DNA of 17,046 nucleotides from Opitutia bacterium. Its GTDB lineage: Bacteria; Verrucomicrobiota; Verrucomicrobiia; Opitutales; UBA953. This document shows, piece by piece, positions 7,742 through 17,046 of this stretch. The translations under genes were made by a program, and so were the position numbers. The DNA lies in contig CANCLQ010000028.1 of the NCBI GenBank assembly GCA_947378845.1, forward strand, positions 1 to 17,046, in the 5' to 3' direction. Below the pieces are notes generated by a model that saw nothing but the letters and a program-made list of their open reading frames with translations, did not search any database and was not told the origin of the DNA. How positions within the stretch are numbered: the first letter of the stretch is position 1; each line of letters starts with the position of its first letter.

Positions 7742-8542
7742 ATGTCCTTTCTTGGTCTTAACGGAAAAACTTTTTTGGTTCTCGGTGTTGCCAATAAAAA
7801 ATCGGTCGCTTGGCACGTTGCCAAAACACTTGAAGCCGAAGGCGCTAAAGTAGTCTACTCTGTTCGTTCCGCCGCCCGCAAAGAAAGCGTCGCTGCAATC
7901 TTAGCCGGAAAGCCTGTTTATATTTGTGATCTAGAAGATGAAGCACAGACGCAAAAGTTGGCGGCTGACGTGGGTCGTGAACACGGACCGATTGACGGCG
8001 TTCTACACAGTGTGGCCTTTGCTAATTTCTCAAAGGGCATGCAGCCTTTTCACGAAACGGTGCGGGCCGATTTTCTTCAGGCTACCGCCATCTCCTGTTT
8101 CTCTTTAGTGGAGTTATCCCGCGCCATTAAGCCCTTTTTAAGCAAGGACGCCTCAGTCGTCTCAATCGGCATTTCCTCGCAGGTCACCGCAGCTAATTAT
8201 GGTTATATGTCGCCTATCAAGGCGGCGTTAGAGTCCGCCAGTCGTTTCCTGGCAAAATCTTTTTCCGCGGATTCACGTGTGCGTTTTAATTCTGTAAACG
8301 CCGGACCGCTGAAGACGAGTGCGAGTGCAGGCATTCCTGGTTACCTCGAAAATTATTTGCACGCAGAGAAGATGACGCTGCGCAAGGAGGCATTAAAAAC
8401 TCAAGAAGTAGCCGACGTGGCGGTTTGGCTATTATCGCCGCGCTCGAGTGGCGTGAATGGACAAGGTGTGATTGTTGATGCAGGTATGGGACTTAATTTC
8501 TTTGACGAAGAATTAGTGAAAGCTTCGTCGCGCATTCTCTAA
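7742..8542 (+). CDS. fabI: FabI-like enoyl-ACP reductase (SDR family)
   Basis: This is a short-chain dehydrogenase of the enoyl-ACP reductase branch, expected to reduce trans-2-enoyl-ACP with NAD(P)H. The 266 residues start with the FabI-type nucleotide loop GVANKKSVAW. The substrate-loop region NAGPLKTSASAGI matches AGPIRTLAASGI of E. coli, and the C-terminus (GQGVIVDAGMG) is typical. The catalytic Tyr-x6-Lys is present as Tyr153/Lys160 (NYGYMSPIK). The second active-site tyrosine (Tyr146 in E. coli, ten residues before the catalytic Tyr) is replaced by Gly143, and the conserved NVMG is GYMS. It may be the housekeeping reductase or a specialised copy serving the neighbouring oleA. It starts 9 bp after fabZ and ends 2 bp before oleA. 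Confidence 0.85.
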   Translation: MSFLGLNGKTFLVLGVANKKSVAWHVAKTLEAEGAKVVYSVRSAARKESVAAILAGKPVYICDLEDEAQTQKLAADVGREHGPIDGVLHSVAFANFSKGMQPFHETVRADFLQATAISCFSLVELSRAIKPFLSKDASVVSIGISSQVTAANYGYMSPIKAALESASRFLAKSFSADSRVRFNSVNAGPLKTSASAGIPGYLENYLHAEKMTLRKEALKTQEVADVAVWLLSPRSSGVNGQGVIVDAGMGLNFFDEELVKASSRIL

Positions 8543-8544
8543 TC

Positions 8545-9579
8545 GTGCAGTTTCAACGCACAGCACTTACGGGCCTTGTCGCCGAACTTCCGCCAGAGGT
8601 TTGGACTTCTGAAGAAGTGGAACGACGCCTCGCACCTTTATATCAAAGATTAAAACTTCCCGAAGGCCGTCTCGAATTAATGACGGGAATTAAGGAGCGC
8701 CGTTTCTGGCCGCAGCCGATTCGTCCATCGGCTGCTTCGGCTCTAGCTGGGCGCAAGGCAATGAAGGCGGCTGGCGTCGGCCCAGCGGACATTGATTTAT
8801 TGATTCACTCTTCGGTCTGCCGGGATCGCCTAGAGCCCTCTACGGCAGCTTATTTGCATGGTTTATTGGGTCTGGGGCCACAGGCGCAGATAATGGATAT
8901 CTCTAACGCCTGCTTAGGCTTTTTAAACGCCGTGGTCATGGCGGCTGGCCTCGTGGAGTCGGGTCAGATTAAACGCGCCTTAGTTTGTGCCGGTGAAGAT
9001 GGACGCCCATTGGTCGAGCATACGATTCGTCAGCTCAATGATGACCTCACGCTGACGCGCGATGGCATTAAACCTTTTTTTGCTAATCTCACCATCGGTG
9101 CGGGTGCGGCGGCGGCTGTCGTTTGTAGAAATGATTTAGCCGGAGCAGATGCGATTCAGTTGCGCGCGTGTGCATGGGAAACAGATTCTTCGGCCAATGG
9201 ATTGTGTGAAGGTGACACCGCTGCGAGCGAGTTGGACATGCGTACCGATTCGGAAGCCCTGCTGATTGCAGGTGTTGGTTTAGCGCAACGTTGTTGGCAG
9301 CGTTTCAAAAAAGAGAGCGGCTGGGACGAAGCTTCAACACAGCGAGTCATCACCCACCAAGTCGGTCGCCGTCATTCTTCTTTGCTTTTTGAAAAACTCG
9401 GACTCGATGTTGCAAAAGATTTTCAGACGTTCGATCGACTCGGAAACGTGGGCTCGGTTTCTTTACCGGCGACGCTCGCTTTGGCACGTGCCGAAGGAAA
9501 AATTAAAGCGGGCGACAAAACCGCATTGCTGGGCATCGGCAGCGGTCTCGCGAGTCTCATGCTCGCCGTCGAATGTTAG
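8545..9579 (+). CDS. oleA: OleA-type thiolase-superfamily condensing enzyme
   Basis: OleA joins two acyl-CoAs head to head by a non-decarboxylative Claisen condensation, giving a 2-alkyl-3-ketoacid, the first step of long-chain olefin synthesis. The 344 residues align end to end with recalled Xanthomonas OleA, including the N-terminus (MQFQRTALTGL against MLFQNVSIAGL). That supports the GTG start at 8545, 2 bp after the fabI stop. The nucleophile is Cys123 (NACLGF), with His271 (HQVGR) and Asn301 (LGNVGS). Glu97 in DRLEPSTA lies exactly 26 residues before the Cys, matching the Glu117/Cys143 pair that distinguishes OleA from FabH. FabH (KAS III) is therefore less likely. The gene overlaps oleB by 7 bp. 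No oleC or oleD is present in the window. Confidence 0.85.
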   Translation: MQFQRTALTGLVAELPPEVWTSEEVERRLAPLYQRLKLPEGRLELMTGIKERRFWPQPIRPSAASALAGRKAMKAAGVGPADIDLLIHSSVCRDRLEPSTAAYLHGLLGLGPQAQIMDISNACLGFLNAVVMAAGLVESGQIKRALVCAGEDGRPLVEHTIRQLNDDLTLTRDGIKPFFANLTIGAGAAAAVVCRNDLAGADAIQLRACAWETDSSANGLCEGDTAASELDMRTDSEALLIAGVGLAQRCWQRFKKESGWDEASTQRVITHQVGRRHSSLLFEKLGLDVAKDFQTFDRLGNVGSVSLPATLALARAEGKIKAGDKTALLGIGSGLASLMLAVEC

Positions 9580-10466
9580 TTCCTGATCCAGTCGATCTCC
9601 CCGCCGAGGTAAAGGCTCTATACCCCTTTACAGTGCGGGATTTCGCTACGCCGCATGGTGTAATGCGCTTTGTTGATCACGGGCCAGCGGATGGCCCGGC
9701 TGTGCTGCTTTTACACGGCAACCCTTCTTGGTCCTTTCTCTGGCGTAATTTAATTATAAAACTCGCTGAGCGTGGTTTCAGAGTCATTGCACCCGACCAC
9801 GTGGGTATGGGTCTCTCGGCACGGCCTGATAAATTTTTACGCTTAGAGGACCGCATTCAAGCCGTGCACGGCTTGGTGGATTTCTTAGGACTGAAAAAAT
9901 TCCATCTCGGTGTTCATGATTGGGGCGGCGCGATTGGTTTTGGTTTGGCGACGCGTTGCCCTGAGCGCATTGGAAATATTTTAGTCACCAACACGGGCGC
10001 ATTCCTCTCCGACCGGATTCCTGTGCGTATCGCTCTTTGCCGATTACCCTTACTTGGCCGATTCATCGTCCAAAACTTAAATGGCTTTGCCTGGCCTGCG
10101 ACTTGGATGGCGGTCGAGAAGCCGATGGCGCCGGCGGTTAAGGCGGGCTTCTTGGCCCCTTATCAATCGGTCGGGGTCAGAAGGGCGGTGGCCGACTTCG
10201 TGGCGGACATCCCGATGGAGCCGGGTCACCCCAGCCGGGCAACCTTGGCGGCCGTGGAAGCGGGCCTGCCCCTGCTAAAAGCTAAGCGCATGCTCCTATT
10301 ATGGGGCCTAAAGGACTTCTGCTTTGATGCCACCTTCCTGGCGGGGTTTGAGAAGCGCTTCCCGCAGGCCCAGAAACTCATTTTCCCTGCGGCCGGGCAC
10401 TATGTTTTGGAAGACGCGGGCGAGGCTGCGATCGGTCCGGCCGCCGACTTTTTTGGTCAGCTGTAA
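9573..10466 (+). CDS. oleB: OleB-type alpha/beta hydrolase (beta-lactone decarboxylase)
   Basis: OleB belongs to the haloalkane-dehalogenase-like alpha/beta hydrolases and removes CO2 from the cis-beta-lactone to give the internal olefin. The 297-residue length is normal. Asn50 lies in HGNPSWSF, the nucleophile is Asp116 (HDWGG, with Trp117), Asp248 (WGLKDFCF) is the likely acid, and the base is His276 (AGHYVLED). An Asp nucleophile separates it from Ser esterases. Adjacency to oleA favours OleB over a true dehalogenase. Base composition changes sharply inside the gene: 9721-10080 is 50% GC and 10081-10440 is 64% GC, while the frame and catalytic residues stay intact. Its normal substrate needs OleC and OleD, which are not here. 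It is the last gene of the operon, and no clear terminator follows. Confidence 0.82.
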   Translation: MLVPDPVDLPAEVKALYPFTVRDFATPHGVMRFVDHGPADGPAVLLLHGNPSWSFLWRNLIIKLAERGFRVIAPDHVGMGLSARPDKFLRLEDRIQAVHGLVDFLGLKKFHLGVHDWGGAIGFGLATRCPERIGNILVTNTGAFLSDRIPVRIALCRLPLLGRFIVQNLNGFAWPATWMAVEKPMAPAVKAGFLAPYQSVGVRRAVADFVADIPMEPGHPSRATLAAVEAGLPLLKAKRMLLLWGLKDFCFDATFLAGFEKRFPQAQKLIFPAAGHYVLEDAGEAAIGPAADFFGQL

Positions 10467-10477
10467 ACGGAGTCGGT

Positions 10478-10499
10478 TTTAGGTGTAATTTAGGTGTAA
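10478..10499 (+). repeat. Perfect tandem repeat of TTTAGGTGTAA (2 x 11 bp)
   Basis: Two identical, directly adjacent copies of TTTAGGTGTAA occupy 10478-10488 and 10489-10499, a period of about one helical turn. The GGTGTAA core recurs at 10574-10580, as GGTGTGA at 10516-10522, and inverted within TTATACACC at 10672-10680. Confidence 0.9.
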
Positions 10500-10506
10500 A
10501 AATGAC

Positions 10507-10526
10507 TGTGGATAGGGTGTGAATAG
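10507..10526. promoter_or_regulatory. Pair of DnaA-box-like 9-mers, 11 bp apart
   Basis: TGTGGATAG (10507-10515) and TGTGAATAG (10518-10526) each match the reverse-orientation DnaA box TGTGNATAA at 8 of 9 positions. They lie in phase with the tandem repeat just upstream: TGT begins at 10484, 10495, 10507 and 10518. A third 8-of-9 match, TTATACACC, lies at 10672-10680 in the opposite orientation. Sequence matches are direct; DnaA binding is inference. Confidence 0.4.
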
Positions 10527-10557
10527 CGGTTTTTAACCCATTTGCATCTAGTTGATT

Positions 10558-10573
10558 ATCAGCACCTTCTGAT
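10558..10573. repeat. Inverted repeat ATCAG-N6-CTGAT
   Basis: ATCAG (10558-10562) and CTGAT (10569-10573) form a perfect 5-bp dyad with a 6-base spacer. An overlapping alternative pairs CACC (10563-10566) with GGTG (10574-10577). It could be an operator half-site pair, but it is short enough to occur by chance. Confidence 0.35.
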
Positions 10574-10640
10574 GGTGTAAAAACCTTTGATTTTGCCCGT
10601 TTTCCTATTGCAGAAAATTTGCGGAAAAACAGGATTCGAG

Positions 10641-10674
10641 TGCCCTATTTAAGGGGCATTATTTACCCTATTTA
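10641..10674. repeat. Direct repeat CCCTATTTA (2 copies, 23 bp apart) with a small stem
   Basis: CCCTATTTA occurs at 10643-10651 and 10666-10674. Each TATTTA could act as a -10-like element; the second would place a transcript start only a few bases before the gyrB ATG. The first copy also sits in a short stem, TGCCC (10641-10645) / GGGCA (10654-10658). No matching -35 was found for either. Confidence 0.4.
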
Positions 10675-10685
10675 TACACCAAAAA

Positions 10686-13322
<2,637 letters not shown>

Positions 13323-13359
13323 TTCGTACCCATAATTTAAACCATAAAACCTTACTGTA

Positions 13360-15843
13360 ATGTATTCTGAAAAAGAAAAACTTACCTCCGCGAACATCAC
13401 GGAGATCATGTCCACCGCTTACATCGATTACTCGATGTCGGTTATCGTATCGCGCGCCTTACCCGATGCACGCGACGGCCTGAAGCCAGTGCAGCGCCGT
13501 ATTCTTTACGCTATGATGCGTGAGGGCCTCGTCTACAATCGCCCCTTTGACAAGTGTGCGGGTGTCGTCGGTGAAGTGCTTAAGAACTATCACCCTCACG
13601 GTGATAGCTCGGTGTACGACACCTTGGTGCGTCTCGCCCAAAACTGGGTCATGCGTTATCCGCTCATTGAGCCTCAAGGTAATTTCGGTTCAGTGGATGG
13701 CGATCCACCCGCTGCTTACCGTTACACTGAGTGTCGTCTCTCAGAAGTTTCAGCTGAGCTTCTCGGCGATATCGACGAAGACACGGTAGACTTCGTTCCA
13801 AATTATAAAGAGTCCACCACCGAGCCAACGGTTCTTCCCTGTGCGCTGCCTCACCTCTTGATGAACGGCTCGACGGGTATCGCGGTCGGTATGACCACGA
13901 ATATTCCTCCGCATAATCTTAACGAACTGGTCGAAGCTACCTGCCTCATTATTGATAAGCCAGGCACCACGGTTGAAGACCTCGAAAAGATTATTACCGG
14001 CCCTGACTTCCCGACTGGCGGCGTGATTAACGGTAAGGAAGGCATCAAGCAGTACCTTAAGACGGGTCGTGGTATCGTCCGCGTTCGCGGCGTAGCACAC
14101 ACCGAGGAAATGAAGAATGGTAAGGAGCAGATTGTCCTTACCGAGTTGCCTTATAATACTAATCGCGCTTCGCTCGTGAAGCATATCGCTGAACTCGTAG
14201 GCGAAAAGATTCTGGATGAAGTGTCAGATCTGCGTGACGAGTCAGATGAGAATACCCGCGTCGTTATTGAGTTAAAACGCAATGAGTCACCTAAGGTCGT
14301 CATCAATAAACTCTACAAGCACACCGCGTTCGAAAGTTCTTTCGGTGTTATTCTTCTCGCCCTCGATAAACGTCGTCCGAAGCAAATGAACATCCGCGAG
14401 ATGCTCGAATGCTTCGTCGAGCACCGCCGCGATGTGGTCACACGTCGCACGCGCTTCCGTCTCCGTAAAGCTGAAGACCGCGCTCATATCCTCGAAGGCT
14501 TCAAGATTGCGCTGCGCAACTTGGATGACTTCGTAAAAATCATTCGTGCCGCTTCGAATCGTGATGAGGCCCGTGTGAAGTTGATGTCCAAGTACGGTCT
14601 CTCCGAGCGCCAAGCCGTTGCGATTCTCGATCTGCGTCTTTATCAATTAACCGGACTCGAGCGCGATAAGATCGAAGCCGAGTACCGCGAGTTGATGGCG
14701 CTCGTGGAAGAACTTCGCTCTATTCTTAGCAGTGAATCGAAACTGCTTACCTTAATTAAGAAGGAGCTGCGCGAAGCTGCGAAGAATCACCTCTCGCCTC
14801 GCAAGACTAAGATTATGGCACACGAAGGTGAGCTCGCGATGGAAGACGTGATCGCCAACGAAGGCTGTGTAGTGACGGTATCGCACGCCGGCTTCATTAA
14901 GCGTACGCCTGTGGCTCAATACCGCCTCCAAAAGCGTGGCGGCAAGGGCACCAAGGGTGCTGAGCTTTCCAAGGCAGCAAGCGATGAGGATAGCGACTTC
15001 ATCGAACACCTCTTCACCGCGAATACGCACGACCACATTCTGTTCTTCATGAACAACGGTCGTGTTTACGTTGAGAAGGTTTATGAAATCGAAGAAGCCG
15101 CTCGCGCTACACGTGGTAAATCAATCGCGCGTCTGTTAGACTTGAAGGACGACGAGAAATTAGCCGCCATGGTCTGCGTTCAGGAATTTGAAGAAGGAAA
15201 GTTCCTGATGATGTGCACAGCGAACGGCACGATTAAGAAGACCGAGATTTCCAAGTACGCGAACTACCGTAAGGGTGGTATCATTGGCGTGAACATTGAA
15301 CACGGTGACCAGTTAATCTCCGTCAAACTTACCAACGGCGACAACGAAGTCGTGATGATTTCGCAGTCCGGTATGTCGATTCGTTTCCATGAATCAGACG
15401 TCCGTTCGATGGGCCGCGACACCACTGGTGTTATCGGCATGAATCTCGATAAGGGCGACCTCGTGAAGTCGATGGAGATCGTCGACCCTGCTTGTACGCT
15501 CCTCGTGGTTGGTATCGATGGTATTGGTAAGCGTACGCCATTCGATGATCCAGAAACCAAGGAGCCTGTTTACCGTAAGCAATCGCGTGGCGGTAAGGGC
15601 GTGATCGCAATTAAGACCGAAGTCGGCGTCGCGGGCGCGTTGAGCGTCCAAGAGAATGACGAAGTCATGTTGCTCACCAAGGGCGGCCAATCCATTCGCA
15701 CGAAGGTTTCCGACATTCGTTGTACGGAAGGTCGTAACACCAAGGGCGTTCGCGTCATGCGCCTGAAGGACGGCGAAACACTTCTCGGAATCTCGAAGGT
15801 TGAGCGCTCCGAAGAAGAGGAAGAGTCCGCTGCGAAGGGCTGA
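13360..15843 (+). CDS. gyrA: DNA gyrase subunit A
   Basis: This subunit cuts and rejoins DNA and wraps it through its C-terminal beta-pinwheel. The 827-residue length is near the family norm (E. coli 875). The catalytic tyrosine is Tyr122 in RYTE, the same number as in E. coli. The quinolone-resistance region also keeps E. coli numbering: HGDSSVYD with Ser83 and Asp87, the susceptible residues, and Ser84 where E. coli has Ala. The GyrA box, needed for wrapping and distinguishing gyrase from topoisomerase IV, is QKRGGKG at 524-530. The protein ends with a short acidic tail (SEEEEESAAKG), much shorter than that of E. coli. It follows gyrB by 37 bp and is closed by a strong terminator. Confidence 0.97.
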   Translation: MYSEKEKLTSANITEIMSTAYIDYSMSVIVSRALPDARDGLKPVQRRILYAMMREGLVYNRPFDKCAGVVGEVLKNYHPHGDSSVYDTLVRLAQNWVMRYPLIEPQGNFGSVDGDPPAAYRYTECRLSEVSAELLGDIDEDTVDFVPNYKESTTEPTVLPCALPHLLMNGSTGIAVGMTTNIPPHNLNELVEATCLIIDKPGTTVEDLEKIITGPDFPTGGVINGKEGIKQYLKTGRGIVRVRGVAHTEEMKNGKEQIVLTELPYNTNRASLVKHIAELVGEKILDEVSDLRDESDENTRVVIELKRNESPKVVINKLYKHTAFESSFGVILLALDKRRPKQMNIREMLECFVEHRRDVVTRRTRFRLRKAEDRAHILEGFKIALRNLDDFVKIIRAASNRDEARVKLMSKYGLSERQAVAILDLRLYQLTGLERDKIEAEYRELMALVEELRSILSSESKLLTLIKKELREAAKNHLSPRKTKIMAHEGELAMEDVIANEGCVVTVSHAGFIKRTPVAQYRLQKRGGKGTKGAELSKAASDEDSDFIEHLFTANTHDHILFFMNNGRVYVEKVYEIEEAARATRGKSIARLLDLKDDEKLAAMVCVQEFEEGKFLMMCTANGTIKKTEISKYANYRKGGIIGVNIEHGDQLISVKLTNGDNEVVMISQSGMSIRFHESDVRSMGRDTTGVIGMNLDKGDLVKSMEIVDPACTLLVVGIDGIGKRTPFDDPETKEPVYRKQSRGGKGVIAIKTEVGVAGALSVQENDEVMLLTKGGQSIRTKVSDIRCTEGRNTKGVRVMRLKDGETLLGISKVERSEEEEESAAKG

Positions 15844-15863
15844 TTAAAGTAATATAAAAACTT

Positions 15864-15890
15864 AAAGGGCGCCGAGTGGCGCCCTTTTTT
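15864..15890. terminator. Rho-independent terminator after gyrA
   Basis: There is a perfect 10-bp stem AAAGGGCGCC (15864-15873) / GGCGCCCTTT (15878-15887) with a GAGT loop, and T continues to 15890. It starts 20 bp after the gyrA stop. The minus-strand side reads TTTAAGTTTTTA after the stem, so it probably also ends the convergent methyltransferase transcript, whose stop is at 15898. Confidence 0.93.
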
Positions 15891-15897
15891 GTGTTCG

Positions 15898-17046
15898 TTA
15901 CGCTCGCTCGAGGGCGGCGATGCATTCCACGTGACGGGTCTGCGGGAAGAGGTCGAAGGGCGTAGCCGAGATAACCTTCCAGCCGCGGCTACAAAGGTAT
16001 TTCAAGTCACGCGCCTGGGTGTCGGGCGCACAGCTGATGTAGACGATACGACGGGGGGCAAAATTATGTAACTGCTCGAGGAAGGCCTCATCGCAACCGC
16101 GTCGGGGCGGATCGAGAATGACTGCCGTTTCAGGTCCGCGAACTGGAATGTTTTTAAAGATCGATTCAGCTGAGCCAGCAATGAAGCGACAGTTTAAGAA
16201 ACCATTAAGCGTGGCGTTTTCGGCGGCCTTGCGAGCAGCCTCGGCGCTGACCTCGATGCCGTTGACCGATTCAAAATCTTTGGCGCCAGAGAGTGCGAAG
16301 AGTCCGGAGCCACAGTAAGTATCAACCAAGTGTTTCGCGCCAGAAGCTTTGGCGAGTTGAATGGCGTGTTGGACGAAGGATTCGAGAATCGACGGATTGT
16401 TCTGGAAAAATTCTCCGGCGAGGAATTTTAATTTAATTTTACCGACTTTTTCGGTGACGATTTGACGTGAGTCAGAGACCACACCTTCTTCGCATTCGCG
16501 GAAGAGTAAAGTAGCGCCACGCTCAAATTGTCCCGGGCTACTGCGAATTTCTTTACGTGCACGTCCGTAGGCAGCATTAATGGCATCAGTAGTGATGGGG
16601 CATTTAGCGACATCGACCACGCGACGCGACGTGCCGGTGGCAAGAAATCCGATAGGGAAATCCGCACGACGTGGCGCGAGGAAGTGTGGAGTGATTTTAG
16701 AACGGTAGCCGTATTGTTTAGGCGAAGGATGGGTGGGGTTGATGTCGATTTTAAGTCCACCGAGACGCTCGAAGACTTCGGCCACTTGGCGACGTTTCCA
16801 TTCAAGCTGTTCCGCGTAGTCCATGTTCTGGTATTGGCAGCCGCCACATTCACCAAAAAGTTCACAGCGCGGTTGCACGCGATGAGGCGAGGGTACGAGG
16901 ACGCGGACGAGATCGCCACGTGAGAAGTTCGCCGCGTTGTGCCAGATTTTAACGAGGACTTTTTCTTTAGGGAGGGCGCCCGCAACGAAGATGACCCAGC
17001 CATCCACGCGGCCTAGGCCGTCGCCGAGATTTGTGAGGGTGGAGAT
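15898..17046 (-). CDS. RlmD/RumA-like [4Fe-4S] RNA uracil-C5 methyltransferase (5' end outside window)
   Basis: This is a SAM-dependent enzyme of the TrmA/RlmD/RlmCD family, which methylates C5 of a uridine, most likely in 23S rRNA. The frame stays open to the window edge. The residues upstream of the GTG at 17007 (LTNLGDGLGRVDGWVIFVAG) form the first strands of a TRAM domain, so that GTG is an internal valine and the gene is 5'-truncated by the window. The Fe-S cysteines appear as CELFGECGGC (coded at about 16841-16866) with a fourth in VAKCPI. The SAM-binding motif VDTYCGSGLFAL and DPPRRGC follow, and the catalytic cysteine lies in ISCAPD (about 16021-16050). The exact target uridine (U1939, U747 or another) cannot be set from sequence alone. 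It is convergent with gyrA. Confidence 0.88.
   Translation of the reverse strand: MSTLTNLGDGLGRVDGWVIFVAGALPKEKVLVKIWHNAANFSRGDLVRVLVPSPHRVQPRCELFGECGGCQYQNMDYAEQLEWKRRQVAEVFERLGGLKIDINPTHPSPKQYGYRSKITPHFLAPRRADFPIGFLATGTSRRVVDVAKCPITTDAINAAYGRARKEIRSSPGQFERGATLLFRECEEGVVSDSRQIVTEKVGKIKLKFLAGEFFQNNPSILESFVQHAIQLAKASGAKHLVDTYCGSGLFALSGAKDFESVNGIEVSAEAARKAAENATLNGFLNCRFIAGSAESIFKNIPVRGPETAVILDPPRRGCDEAFLEQLHNFAPRRIVYISCAPDTQARDLKYLCSRGWKVISATPFDLFPQTRHVECIAALERA

Larger units (their letters stand above)
10467..10685. promoter_or_regulatory. gyrB upstream region, AT-rich and repeat-dense
   Basis: This 219-bp non-coding gap averages about 39% GC over 10501-10680, well below the adjoining genes. 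It holds a tandem 11-bp repeat, two DnaA-box-like 9-mers in the same phase, a further GGTGTAA at 10574-10580, an inverted-orientation TTATACACC at 10672-10680, a small inverted repeat and a repeated CCCTATTTA. It must include the gyrB promoter, but I see no good -35/-10 pair. No hairpin terminator for oleB is evident. A role in supercoiling-sensitive control of gyrB, or DnaA binding, is inference only. Confidence 0.6.

Noticed and set aside
8545..9579. FabH (KAS III) as the identity of the condensing enzyme
   Set aside because: Glu97 sits 26 residues before Cys123 as in OleA, the N- and C-termini match OleA, and an OleB-type hydrolase overlaps the gene.
10081..10466. oleB 3' half as a foreign fusion or pseudogene
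   Set aside because: Despite the GC rise, the frame is intact and the expected acid (Asp248) and His276 motifs occur at the right positions and total length.
10467..10685. Calling this gap oriC outright
   Set aside because: The DnaA-box matches are all 8 of 9, dnaA is not in the window, and no skew data are available; it is kept as a hypothesis only.
17005..17007. GTG at 17007-17005 as the start of the minus-strand methyltransferase
   Set aside because: The frame stays open to the window edge, and the upstream residues read as the beginning of a TRAM domain, so this GTG is internal.

Overview
The window reads as a chromosomal, mostly housekeeping segment of a Gram-negative (diderm) bacterium. 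It carries outer-membrane assembly and lipid A genes (bamA, skp, lpxD), both gyrase subunits and the replicative helicase. Protein character, the olefin-type thiolase and hydrolase, and the near absence of Shine-Dalgarno sequences suggest the PVC group, most likely Verrucomicrobiota (Opitutae-like). That placement is an inference from recall, not a search. I see no tRNA, rRNA, insertion sequence, phage gene or CRISPR array.

Layout. (1) 88-6623, plus strand: dnaB, bamA, skp, lpxD and prs, tightly packed. dnaB/bamA overlap by 8 bp and lpxD/prs by 4 bp, and a strong hairpin lies between skp and lpxD. A bidirectional terminator closes the run at 6642-6670. (2) 6688-7197, minus strand: an exported PrxQ/BCP-type peroxiredoxin, divergent from the next operon. 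(3) 7292-10466, plus strand: fabZ, fabI-like, oleA and oleB, with gaps of 9 and 2 bp and a 7-bp overlap. (4) 10467-10685: an AT-rich (about 39% GC) gap packed with short phased repeats resembling DnaA boxes. (5) 10686-15843: gyrB-gyrA, closed by a perfect hairpin terminator. (6) 15898 to the window edge, minus strand: an RlmD/RumA-like Fe-S RNA uracil-C5 methyltransferase whose 5' end lies outside the window.

How the genes fit together. BamA and Skp assemble outer-membrane proteins, LpxD acylates lipid A precursors, and FabZ/FabI supply acyl chains. In many proteobacteria bamA-skp-lpxD-fabZ-lpxA-lpxB are contiguous. Here the same order survives but prs and the peroxiredoxin split it, and oleA-oleB occupy the place of lpxA-lpxB. 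OleA and OleB are the first and last enzymes of head-to-head olefin synthesis; OleC and OleD are not in the window.

Most worth a second look: the two-gene ole remnant, a sharp rise in GC (50% to 64%) halfway through oleB, the helically phased repeat array before gyrB, the Tyr-to-Gly change in the FabI-like active site, and the lack of recognisable ribosome binding sites at all twelve visible starts.
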